NCBI GenBank assembly: GCA_945864305.1
Contig: CAMBAJ010000009.1
Location: 1 to 44,050, forward strand
Direction: 5' to 3'
DNA from: an uncultured Clostridia bacterium
GTDB lineage: Bacteria; Bacillota; Clostridia; Oscillospirales; Oscillospiraceae
Length of the DNA: 44,050 nt
In this document: piece after piece, positions 8,201 to 15,567 of the stretch
Numbering within the stretch: the first letter of the stretch is position 1
Layout of the letters: the number at the start of each line of letters is the position of its first letter
The notes under the pieces: generated by a model
What the model saw: only the letters and a program-made list of their open reading frames with translations
The model's database searches: none
Told to the model about the DNA's origin: nothing
Position numbers and translations under genes: made by a program

Positions 8201-10673
8201 CCGTCTGGCCGTCTTCCAGAGTCACAGAGATGGTCTTGGTCTCATTTTCCTTGATGGAGATTGCGGTCCCCTCGGAAACAGTGACGGTATAGACGGTGGT
8301 GTCGGTGGTGACGGTGGTGGTGCCGTCCTTCAGGCCTTTGATGGTGAGTTGACCACCGGACAGTGTCGCGGAGGCAATCGAGCTGTCAGCGACTACAGGC
8401 GCACTGGTGCTGGCGTCCGAATAAGTTGCCGTTCCGCCAACGCCCAGATTCACCGCTTCAGTTTTTCTGTTGACCGTGATGTTGTAGAGCGTACTGCCAA
8501 CCACCACGGAGGTCGTGCCTGCGGATACGCCGGTGAAGGTGATGGTGGTGCTGGGATTGGTCTCAGCCGTGCCCTCCTCAAGTTTAAACAAATACACAGT
8601 ATCTCCGCTGCCACTTGCACCGGCAGTACTGTCCAAAGTAAGATCAGAGATGGTGCTGTTTGTCCACGATGACACGCTGCGGGAGATGGTTACGCCGCTG
8701 GTGCCGGAAATAGCAACCGTTTGAGAGGAGCTTTGTTCTGTAGAGAGGTCATAGCTCCAATTAAACCAACTACGGGTCGCCGTCGGATACAGATAGCCGG
8801 TGGTGCCATGGACCGTCCAGGAAGTTCCGCTGCCATCGAAAGTAAAAACGGCATTGCTGTCGGTTGCAATGGAATCAACGGAAATAACGCCGTCAGTAAT
8901 CCTGACCGGGGTGGTGCCACCGGAGCTGGTCAGCGCATAGGCGTTGCCGGAATTGGCGCTGACGATCAGATACTGGTCATCAGCAGTAATGCCGCTGACG
9001 CCGTTGGTGACCAGCTGCCATTCCTTCGTAGAAGTTACTCCATCTGTACCAACCACATCTACCGTGGCAATACTGGTGTTCAGGCCATCGCCGGTATAGC
9101 TGCTTTTGTAGTTGCCGGTCTCGTCGGTCACAGTCTTCTCCTCGCCCACGGTGAGGTCGATACCCTCGGTGCCAGTGTACTCCCCGACATCAGAACCGGA
9201 TTCGCCGCCGGATTCACCGCCGGATTCACCGCCGGAATCAGCCGTCAGGCCCAGATCATAGGTGGCATAGGACATGGTGTAATAGCAATTACTACCCGTA
9301 CCCCAGGCGCTCTCAGAATCTTCGTACAGGATGGCGACCTTGCCATCGGACAGTTCCGTCAGGCAGGAGTACATGAACTGGTTGTCATTAGATGTAACGG
9401 AGATTGCCTTATCACTCTGCCAGGACATGGTATTACCATCATTGACATAGCCGACGAAAATCTTGCCGTTCAGACGGGCACTGCCTCTGCTGATGTTAGA
9501 GCCAGTCTCATTGGGGCCGGTGGGGCAGGAGACCAGAATAACCTGCTTACCGTCCACAAGCCGGGAGTAAGAAATGGCAGAAATCTGCGTGTTGGAGTTG
9601 GTATCAATACCGGTATTCACAGCGCTGTCCCAACCGTTTGTCCAGGAGTAATCTGCATAGTACAGCTTGGAATTGCCGTTGCGATAGAAGAACCGCAGGG
9701 TGCCGTCCTCCAGCTCCACTACAGCGGACTCAGAACTCCAGGAATCACCGATGAAGTTTGCGCTGCGCTTCCAGGTTTCGCCACCGTCAGAAGAGTAGAT
9801 AAAGCCCATCTGCTGAGAATAAGTGCTTCCATTGTAGCTGTAAACCGGGAAGATAATCTTTCCGCCGGTCACCAAGCCCCGGCCGGGACCTACCAGGCAG
9901 ACCTGCTCAAAGTCGGTCTTCACGTTGGGGATCAAAGTGGGTTCAGACCAACTCTTGCCGCCATCATTGGACTTGGTCAGGTACAGATAGCCGGTCCGAA
10001 CAACCTGATAGGGAGAGTCGGAGAAGAATAGGTTGGAATCGGTGTCATTACCCGTGATGTTGAAGTAGGCATTCACGGTGTAACCCTGGACTTCGTCGCC
10101 GGCGGAACTATAAATTTTGCCATTATCCAGATAGTAGTCGTAGCTACTGTGGTTATTGTTGCTCAACAGAAGCTTGCCATCTCTGTTGAAGCCAACATCA
10201 GTGGAAGGAGCGGTGTTGCCGCTGCCGTTCAGCGCGATACCGTAGGGGTACAGGTCGCAGAGCATATAGACAGTCTTACCATCGGTGGCCAAGGCAGGGT
10301 CAATAAACGCAGTGGAACCGCTGCCATTGTACACATTTTTATTGTCGCCCAGGTAGTTGGCAAAGGTGTAGTTCCAGTTCGCGCCGTTATCGGTGGAATA
10401 GGACACAATGGTGTCCAGACCGCCGCCGTCATAGGTGGTGTTCCAGCGAGCGTCCGCGGCGGCCACCAGGGTGCCGTTATTGAGGGTCACCATGGCAGGA
10501 ATGCGGAAACTGTTGCTGCCGCCAGTGCCCTTGGGGAACGGATTGCCAGTAGTAGTGCCGTCCGCCGGTTTTGTACCCATCTCAACAGCCAGAGACACAA
10601 CGGGGAGCGCAGACAGCAACATTACCAGGACAAGAGCCACTGAAAGCAGTCTGCGGAATCTTTTCTGCTTCAT
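5295..10673 (-). CDS. Giant secreted sialidase-like (GH33) multidomain protein
   Basis: A 1792-residue exported protein. The N-terminus 'MKQKRFRRLLSVALVLVMLLSALPVVSLA' is a signal peptide. Residues about 50-475 form a sialidase propeller: FRIP (56-59, Arg57 of the Arg triad), Asp boxes STDNGANW (93-100), SNDGGKSW (about 235-242) and SSDGGETW (about 294-301), 'SESAVVE' with a candidate catalytic Glu near 315, and a Tyr near 435. A Gly-Glu-Ser linker (about 480-494) follows. The remaining 1300 residues contain Ig-like/Big repeats and beta-rich adhesin modules ('TVTWSSADSSYVGVAG' type). No SLH, LPXTG or other anchor is visible at the C-terminus, which ends 'ASEARTVTG'. It lies 70 bases behind the vWA-SLH gene and directly before the peptide gene. 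Predicted role: release of host sialic acid. Confidence 0.85.
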   Translation of the reverse strand: MKQKRFRRLLSVALVLVMLLSALPVVSLAVEMGTKPADGTTTGNPFPKGTGGSNSFRIPAMVTLNNGTLVAAADARWNTTYDGGGLDTIVSYSTDNGANWNYTFANYLGDNKNVYNGSGSTAFIDPALATDGKTVYMLCDLYPYGIALNGSGNTAPSTDVGFNRDGKLLLSNNNHSSYDYYLDNGKIYSSAGDEVQGYTVNAYFNITGNDTDSNLFFSDSPYQVVRTGYLYLTKSNDGGKSWSEPTLIPNVKTDFEQVCLVGPGRGLVTGGKIIFPVYSYNGSTYSQQMGFIYSSDGGETWKRSANFIGDSWSSESAVVELEDGTLRFFYRNGNSKLYYADYSWTNGWDSAVNTGIDTNSNTQISAISYSRLVDGKQVILVSCPTGPNETGSNISRGSARLNGKIFVGYVNDGNTMSWQSDKAISVTSNDNQFMYSCLTELSDGKVAILYEDSESAWGTGSNCYYTMSYATYDLGLTADSGGESGGESGGESGSDVGEYTGTEGIDLTVGEEKTVTDETGNYKSSYTGDGLNTSIATVDVVGTDGVTSTKEWQLVTNGVSGITADDQYLIVSANSGNAYALTSSGGTTPVRITDGVISVDSIATDSNAVFTFDGSGTSWTVHGTTGYLYPTATRSWFNWSYDLSTEQSSSQTVAISGTSGVTISRSVSSWTNSTISDLTLDSTAGASGSGDTVYLFKLEEGTAETNPSTTITFTGVSAGTTSVVVGSTLYNITVNRKTEAVNLGVGGTATYSDASTSAPVVADSSIASATLSGGQLTIKGLKDGTTTVTTDTTVYTVTVSEGTAISIKENETKTISVTLEDGQTVTWSSADSSYVGVAGKYDTNAGAYTNEAILAGQNVTNSPVTVTATIKDADGNVVRTQKWLVTVTKGDADANISSKGIYFNIGTIENCTVYYSINGGELIPVNGTGVTTGNWTGNGTYKGHFNIMFFAAPDEGYALTYMSISGSADQYYTLTNGNPDGTGSDAWPFNDAATSTIPSSNNDSAWKRINGSLHGFRWALLEGNMTIDQMKVLFSNAIALGCDGATTITKNANEGMGSASSPTVCKFVAQKLPTVEKTIKSITHDGTETTYTDGMKVELGDTINYSVVVTRYATNATYGTITYDNEKLTDTLTGNDGISNPDMRTSTTSDKTYTYTTRLTLTMDNYADVVKDGKITNTAEFSYSYSSQYSAGSLTSDASAVAEITVSVPEYVIDFGLPVSINLSNKLGEAKILSGTATFGTVTANGTSFTYTPNKVLTGTDHVALTLTGNQSYGVNIIPASNVLYEDNFLTVNTEKDKDTYLKWSQSGSISGTQSADQDIRYGYDIAYASSTGNSMGSARTVSDLTSGTGSKYLTTTFYGNGFDLIGTAGPDTGYVYLLLQGPTSKLIIIDTSYVGGGTLSQVPLAHEELTEGSYTVNIRAAYRKATTAESSVSAASAGPALFSVNSSASSALDDVYAMVDELLADGLDFDDVEFVYFDGNSPLAELDNASRATYALLTDDSTGGEESTTTVTKPEGTTVTIDGFRVYRNTENDAYTASGEYGAVYTNVLDATLNSETFTAYTETATGNWTKSNYETMGGPQNEVYLDNTSSIAFKVASATTVQISARVAKGTTANLVVNGELIQALTSNTEMYYAVTPTDGGIVTISNTAKNSLLALGNLKTNGTVELMAVSADDEPVVLSLLRMAPAPVEPEEPETSVFTPEKLDVSVRSINVIRNKLVTVTVTASTDVAELTINGKTLKPINALLVDRGWSSEYIYVFTDTVKRTESKTYEVVAYDADGVASEARTVTG

Positions 10674-10743
10674 AGAACGTTACTTCCCTTCATTCGATCA
10701 GTTTGGGTTTGGAAATCGTCACAGATTCCGGGGGAGGCCGTGA

Positions 10744-12972
10744 TCATTTCACGACCTCGCCGCCGGGGGCGGAGTGGGCGGTGGACCAGGCGTGCTCGAA
10801 AGCGGCCCAATCGCGCTGGGGCAGCTTCTTGGTCCACTTCTCCATGGCCTTGGGCTCACCTCTGAGCGTCAGCCAGGTGTAGTCATGGCTGTTGGTGGCC
10901 TCCTGCATGTCGGCATAGAACCAGTCGCTGGGGTTGTTATCCGGCCAGTTGATCATCTTCTTCTCAGGCAGCAGGTGGTCCTCATCGGGCTTGCGGTTCA
11001 GCGCGCGGTTCACGATGACGCAGGCCTGCGCGCGGGTGATGTTGGTGTTGGGACGGAAGGTGCCGTCCTGGAAGCCCTGGATCAGGCCCACGCGGGAGGC
11101 GGCCTCTACGTAATCGGTGAACCAGGCGTTCTCAGGTACATCGGTGTAGTAGCCCTGGTACTCCATCCTGGTGGTCTCGAAGAAGCCCACAGCGATCTTG
11201 GCGAACTGGGCACGGGTGATCTTGCCGTAGGGACGGAAGGTGCCGTCAGTGAAGCCGTCGATGATGCCCATGTTGCTCAGAGTGGAGATAGCGTTGTTGC
11301 ACCACAGGTCGGAGTTGCAGTCAGAGTAATTGTTGGTCTGGCACCAGTATTTGTCGCGGGCTTCGTCCGTCAGCAGACGGAAGAAGATGGTGGCGACTTC
11401 GCCGCGGGTAATGGTGCCGTAAGGCCGCAGGTAGCCGTCCTTGTAGCCAATGATGTAGGAATAGTGATCGTCGGTGTTCAGAACAGAACTGCCTTCGCTG
11501 CCGCCGACGGTATAGCTCAGCTCGGGATTGGGGAAGTCATGCTTCCCGGTGGTAGTTCCGTCGGGGCCGACGGGCTTCAGATATGCCTGCACGTTGGGAT
11601 AGACGGTATGCTTGCCGGTATCGTTGCTGGGATCCATCAGCTTCGCGGTGTAGGTCAGGGTCATCGTCGTGCCGGGATTGATGTCCTGGACCAGGGTCAG
11701 GACAAACTTCTCATTGGTGCCTGTGCCGGCGGTGTATTTCAATTCGGAACCATCGCCAAAGGTCCAGGTATCACCGCTGTTCTTCCCGACGTAGGTCTCG
11801 CCGTTAATGGTCAGCGTGATTGCCTTAGTGGTGACCAGGTTGAAGTTGTAGCTATTCTTCAGGTTGTCCGTACCATTGCCGATCACATCGGTGATGGTGC
11901 TGCCCCTGGCAATAGTAGCGCTGGCGGTGCCAGTGGTAGCAGTCTTGCCGGCGATCCAATTGATGATATTGCCGATGATTTTTTTCGTGGTCTGCCCGAC
12001 CTCTGTAATCTCGTCATTCTCAGAGACGTCATACAGATTGGCGCTGTTGCCCGCCGCGTACTCGACAAGGTCCCAAGCCAGGTCGGTCAGCTGCTTCAAG
12101 CTGGTATCGCTGGAATAGTACGGATAACCAACAACAAGCATTTTGGCGTTCTTGACATCATCCACGGCCAGCTTAGCAGCGTAGACGCCCTTCTCAAAGT
12201 TGGTATAGAGGTTGTTTCTTTGAATCTCTTCCATAGCACCAGCCAACGTGGTTGAGGTGTATGTGTAAAGCCCCGTTCCGACGTTTATCAGTTTTTTGAT
12301 GTCACCGGCGCTTCTCAGCTGCTTGCCGCTACGAGCCAGCTCGGCGGCATCATTGTTCTGGAGACAGATGTCGCCAGCCATATCATTGATGGGATTGCCG
12401 TTGCTGTCCAGACGCCAGAAGCTGCCGCCGTCCGTGACCAGCACCAGATAGCGGTTGGCGGTGGAAACCTCACTGGTCGAAAGCTTGTTCAGTTCCGCCA
12501 TACCAGCCCGGATACCGGCCTCCACGTTGGTGCCGTTCTGCGTTGCAAGCCACACCAGGGCATCAGTAGAAGTCAACTCCACATTGGTGGCGGAGGTCAC
12601 CTTTTTGAGGTCAAACAGGGTGTGAGCCTCATTGGCGAACATGGTGACGCCCACATAGACGTTCTTATCCTTGAACGCGTCCTTGACAGCGTCGCCCCAG
12701 TCCTGAATCGCAAGGTGACTGCTATCCGTCGTCTTGAGCATACTGTACGTGCTGTCCAGAACGAACTCCACGGCAACAGGCTCGTCCGTGGCGGAACCAG
12801 GCGCGGTTACGGTGAGATTGATCTCCGTCTCCCAGTTCGAATTCAGATTCTTGGCGGTCTTATCGAGCTGGATTCCATCATTGGTGGTCACGCTGGCCGC
12901 CAGTGCCGCCGGCATCGTCCCCAGCAGCATCACTGCCGCCAGAAATCCGGCCAAAACTCTGTGTTTGCGCAT
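10744..12972 (-). CDS. Surface protein with vWA domain and three SLH repeats
   Basis: A 742-residue exported protein. After a signal peptide ('MRKHRVLAGFLAAVMLLGTMPAALA'), a von Willebrand A domain follows. The MIDAS-like segment is 'VLDSTYS' (Asp73), i.e. DxTxS rather than DxSxS, and 'LVLVTDGG' supplies the later metal Asp. A middle beta-rich part with 'TMTLTYTAKLMD' resembles isopeptide/adhesin domains. The C-terminus has three SLH repeats marked by 'GYLRPYGTITRGEVA', 'GTFRPYGKITRAQFA' and 'GTFRPNTNITRAQAC', which bind pyruvylated wall polymer. The ATG at 12972 follows GGAGGTAAGAAT; the longer open frame upstream lies in the leader. A promoter at 13094-13123 precedes it. It is probably co-transcribed with the sialidase-like gene. 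Likely role: adhesion at the cell surface. Confidence 0.9.
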   Translation of the reverse strand: MRKHRVLAGFLAAVMLLGTMPAALAASVTTNDGIQLDKTAKNLNSNWETEINLTVTAPGSATDEPVAVEFVLDSTYSMLKTTDSSHLAIQDWGDAVKDAFKDKNVYVGVTMFANEAHTLFDLKKVTSATNVELTSTDALVWLATQNGTNVEAGIRAGMAELNKLSTSEVSTANRYLVLVTDGGSFWRLDSNGNPINDMAGDICLQNNDAAELARSGKQLRSAGDIKKLINVGTGLYTYTSTTLAGAMEEIQRNNLYTNFEKGVYAAKLAVDDVKNAKMLVVGYPYYSSDTSLKQLTDLAWDLVEYAAGNSANLYDVSENDEITEVGQTTKKIIGNIINWIAGKTATTGTASATIARGSTITDVIGNGTDNLKNSYNFNLVTTKAITLTINGETYVGKNSGDTWTFGDGSELKYTAGTGTNEKFVLTLVQDINPGTTMTLTYTAKLMDPSNDTGKHTVYPNVQAYLKPVGPDGTTTGKHDFPNPELSYTVGGSEGSSVLNTDDHYSYIIGYKDGYLRPYGTITRGEVATIFFRLLTDEARDKYWCQTNNYSDCNSDLWCNNAISTLSNMGIIDGFTDGTFRPYGKITRAQFAKIAVGFFETTRMEYQGYYTDVPENAWFTDYVEAASRVGLIQGFQDGTFRPNTNITRAQACVIVNRALNRKPDEDHLLPEKKMINWPDNNPSDWFYADMQEATNSHDYTWLTLRGEPKAMEKWTKKLPQRDWAAFEHAWSTAHSAPGGEVVK

Positions 12973-13093
12973 ATTCTTACCTCCATTAAACTCTTTGGCA
13001 GCACCGGCGGATGAACGAGGGCATCCTTCCGCCGGAAAGTGTAACAAGGGCGTTACAGCCGCCCGTATCGCTCGCACATATATAATCAAGGCT

Positions 13094-13123
13094 ATTATAG
13101 CATCATGCTTTATGAATAGGCAA
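13094..13123 (-). promoter_or_regulatory. Sigma-A-type promoter of the vWA/sialidase/RiPP unit
   Basis: On the minus strand TTGCCT (13123-13118) is followed after 18 bases by a perfect TATAAT (13099-13094). The predicted start is near 13087, giving a leader of about 115 bases before the vWA-SLH ATG. Confidence 0.7.
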
Positions 13124-13178
13124 CCAAAATTTGGATGGAAAATCTATGTATTTTGCTGGCATTTTGTCATATCGTGTC

Positions 13179-14978
13179 TCAGAACTCCATGGCCATCCGG
13201 CTGGATTCCTCCTCCGACAGCTCTGTGACCCGGCCGTCCATGACCCGGTACACCCGCTGGCAGAGGTTCAGCACGCTGGGCCGGTGGGTGGTGACGACGC
13301 AGGTCTTGTTCGGGCGGTGGCGGATGATATTCCGCAGCACCTGCCGCTCTGTCGCCACGTCCAGGGCAGAGGTGGCCTCATCCAGCAGGAGGACCGGCGC
13401 GTCCTTCAAAATCGCCCGGGCAATGGCGATGCGCTGGGCCTGCCCCTCGGAGAGGCCCTTGCCCCGCTCCCCCACGCTGCTGTGGATGCCGTCCGGCATC
13501 CGGGAGACAAAGTCCCATGCGCAGGCCAGTGTCAGGGCTTCCTGCAATTCCCGGTCCGTTGCGTCCTCCTTCACCATCCGCAGATTCTCGGCAATGGTGC
13601 CGGAGAGAATGGTATTCCCCTGGGGCACATAGGAAAACAGGTGCCGGGTCTCCGCGTTCATCTCCACCTCCAGGCCGTTGGAGGCCCTGAGGTACGCCCG
13701 GCCTCTGTCCGGCCGAACCAATCCCAGGATCAGACGGATCAAGGTGGTCTTGCCCTCTCCCGAGGGCCCCACCAGGGCCACGATCTCTCCGGGCCCGGCC
13801 CGGAAGGCGGAGTCCGTGATCACCGGCGGTCCCCCGCCGTATCCAAAGTCCAGATCCTCCATCCGGACCTCGAACCCGTCCCGGGCATAGGCGTCCAACC
13901 GGCTGCTGTCCGGGATATGCGGCTCCTTGTCCAGTTGGACCAGTTCCCGGATGCGGTGGGCGGAGACGGAGCTGTTGAGAAAAGAGGGCACAAGGCTCAC
14001 CAGGTTGTTGAAGGTGGTGGAGAGTTTCGTGCTCTGGGACAAAAACAGGGTCATGGTGCCGTAGGCGATCTGTCCGGACCACAGCAGGTACAGGCAGTAG
14101 CCGAAGGCGGTGAACTGTACCGCCAATCCCAGGAGCGACAGGGCCGCCTCCGTTTTGATACTGAACAGATTGTAGTCCAGGCTGGCCTTTTTGAACTTCT
14201 CCTGCTGCCCCCGCAGTCCCTTTCCGTAGCGGTCCATCAGGCCGAAGCTCTTGATCGTGTCCAGATTGTAGAAAGCTTCTACCTCAAAGGACATCAGGTC
14301 GCTGCTGAGCCGCTTGACCTCCCGGCTGTGCCTGCGCATCCGCTTGAGCAGATAGCGGGAGCTCAGCAGCAAAAAGGGCGCGCTGGCCAGCGCGATCAGC
14401 GCCATGATCCGGTCATAGTGGAGGATGACGCAGAAGGTCGCCGCGAAGGTGTACAGGCCGATGACGATGCTGGGCAGCCAGCTGATCGCGTTGCTGGCCA
14501 CCGTGTTGACATCGCTGTTGAAGCGGTTCAGCATGTCGCCGTTGACATACCGGCTGAGTTCCAGCCAGTCCGCGTCCAGGATCTTGTCAAAGACAGAGGC
14601 CTGGATATCATTGCTGACATACAGGCTGATCTTGGTGGAGACCCGGGAGATCAGACTGTGGAGAGCCAGGCTCGCCAGGGAAGAACTCACCATGATCGCC
14701 GCCATGACCGCCAGCTTGGAGGCCTGGTAGCCGGTGATGATATCGATGGCGTATTTGCTGGCCACCGCCGAGACCAGACTCAGGGAGGAGCTGGCGATGC
14801 CCAGGATCACATAGCAGGCCACCGCCCACTTGTACCGCCTGGTGTAGGTCAAAATCCAGCGCCAATCCTCCAGAATCTCTCCGAACGTCCCCTCCCTCCA
14901 GCACCGCAGCAGGACGCCCAGAGCTGTGGACTCCAGAAAGCCGGGAGGGCGCCGGCCGTCACGTTCCTTCTGTGCCAT
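13179..14978 (-). CDS. ABC exporter (fused membrane and ATPase domains)
   Basis: A 599-residue half-transporter of the MsbA/peptide-exporter type. Six predicted membrane helices lie in roughly residues 50-330. The ATPase domain has Walker A GPSGEGKTT (404-412), Q453, signature LSEGQ (509-513), Walker B VLLLDE (529-534) and the switch His565. There is no N-terminal C39 peptidase domain, so any leader cleavage would need another enzyme. The start, behind GGGAGGAAG, overlaps the end of the S26 peptidase gene by 20 bases, indicating translational coupling. Exporters paired with S24/S26 peptidases are often found with PqqD/SPASM peptide clusters, so peptide export is the favoured role here. Lipid or drug export cannot be excluded. 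Confidence 0.88.
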   Translation of the reverse strand: MAQKERDGRRPPGFLESTALGVLLRCWREGTFGEILEDWRWILTYTRRYKWAVACYVILGIASSSLSLVSAVASKYAIDIITGYQASKLAVMAAIMVSSSLASLALHSLISRVSTKISLYVSNDIQASVFDKILDADWLELSRYVNGDMLNRFNSDVNTVASNAISWLPSIVIGLYTFAATFCVILHYDRIMALIALASAPFLLLSSRYLLKRMRRHSREVKRLSSDLMSFEVEAFYNLDTIKSFGLMDRYGKGLRGQQEKFKKASLDYNLFSIKTEAALSLLGLAVQFTAFGYCLYLLWSGQIAYGTMTLFLSQSTKLSTTFNNLVSLVPSFLNSSVSAHRIRELVQLDKEPHIPDSSRLDAYARDGFEVRMEDLDFGYGGGPPVITDSAFRAGPGEIVALVGPSGEGKTTLIRLILGLVRPDRGRAYLRASNGLEVEMNAETRHLFSYVPQGNTILSGTIAENLRMVKEDATDRELQEALTLACAWDFVSRMPDGIHSSVGERGKGLSEGQAQRIAIARAILKDAPVLLLDEATSALDVATERQVLRNIIRHRPNKTCVVTTHRPSVLNLCQRVYRVMDGRVTELSEEESSRMAMEF

Positions 14979-15456
14979 GGGGACTTCCTCCCTTCTTCCG
15001 GATATGAGAGATCAAGCCATATGCCCGGCGGAGCTGGGTGCGCAGGGGGCGAAGCCACAGCCAGGGACCCGCGAAAAAACGCCACCAGAAGTCTCCCGGC
15101 CCCAGCCAGGTCCCCTTCCGGCAGACCCGGATGACCACACCGCGTACCTGCTCCGGGACGATGGGGCCCTCGATGTCCTGCTGTCCGTCCCCCACCAGAT
15201 AGTAGTTTCCCTCCGGGTCCACACGGCAGATCCGGTGCATGATGTAAGCGCCATTCCTCCGCTGGAACAGGGCCATGTCCCCCCGCTTCAGAGGGCCCTC
15301 TGGCTTCCGGAAGCTGATCTGATCCCTGCCATGGACCAGAAACGGCGACATGCTGTTTCCGGTAATGGTCAGAGACACGGTCTGCCCCTGTTCCGCGAGG
15401 TCCACAAGCACCGGAAGATAGGTGTTGATATCCACGGTCTTAGGCGTGGGTTCCAT
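14959..15456 (-). CDS. S24/S26-family signal peptidase-like protein
   Basis: A 165-residue protein with the signal-peptidase motif 'ITGNSMSPFL' (nucleophile Ser35), 'RGDMALFQRRNGAYIMHRI' and 'YYLVGDG'. The usual bacterial catalytic Lys is not evident; the conserved His in 'MHRI' suggests the Ser-His arrangement of archaeal/ER-type enzymes. No clear N-terminal anchor is seen, but the segment 'FWWRFFAGPWLWLRPL' is hydrophobic and may be membrane-associated. AAAGGAC lies about 8 bases before the ATG. The gene overlaps the ABC exporter gene. The pair could process and export the peptide encoded at 5010-5273. This link is inference, because two large surface-protein genes lie between them. Confidence 0.78.
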   Translation of the reverse strand: MEPTPKTVDINTYLPVLVDLAEQGQTVSLTITGNSMSPFLVHGRDQISFRKPEGPLKRGDMALFQRRNGAYIMHRICRVDPEGNYYLVGDGQQDIEGPIVPEQVRGVVIRVCRKGTWLGPGDFWWRFFAGPWLWLRPLRTQLRRAYGLISHIRKKGGSPHGTEGT

Positions 15457-15495
15457 GGCCGATGTCCTTTCCTGAAAATTGATAATAGCTGCTCC

Positions 15496-15538
15496 AACAG
15501 GAAAACTGCGCAGATACCTGCTGCGCAGTTTTCCTGTT
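15496..15538. terminator. 18-bp perfect hairpin between kinase operon and peptidase gene
   Basis: The arms 15496-15513 (AACAGGAAAACTGCGCAG) and 15521-15538 are perfectly complementary around a 7-base loop. It probably ends the BY-kinase operon, although the U-tract on the minus strand is weak. The same hairpin could act on the plus strand (followed by TTTT-like sequence). Confidence 0.7.
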
Positions 15539-15567
15539 TTATGCCATACAGCCGGATGTGATTCCGG

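Noticed and set aside
9190..9240. Repeated GGATTCACCGCC units as a possible DNA repeat element
   Set aside because: They encode the Gly-Glu-Ser linker of the sialidase-like protein and are explained by the protein.
5166..10031. Very long plus-strand open frames (1168 and 436 residues) opposite the sialidase-like gene
   Set aside because: They are antisense shadows caused by biased third-base use in the real gene. They lack a ribosome binding site and a recognisable fold, while the minus strand has a signal peptide and Asp boxes.
13131..15134. 667-residue plus-strand open frame opposite the ABC exporter
   Set aside because: The minus strand has all ABC motifs in order; the plus frame is Gln/His/Gly-rich shadow sequence without a start signal.
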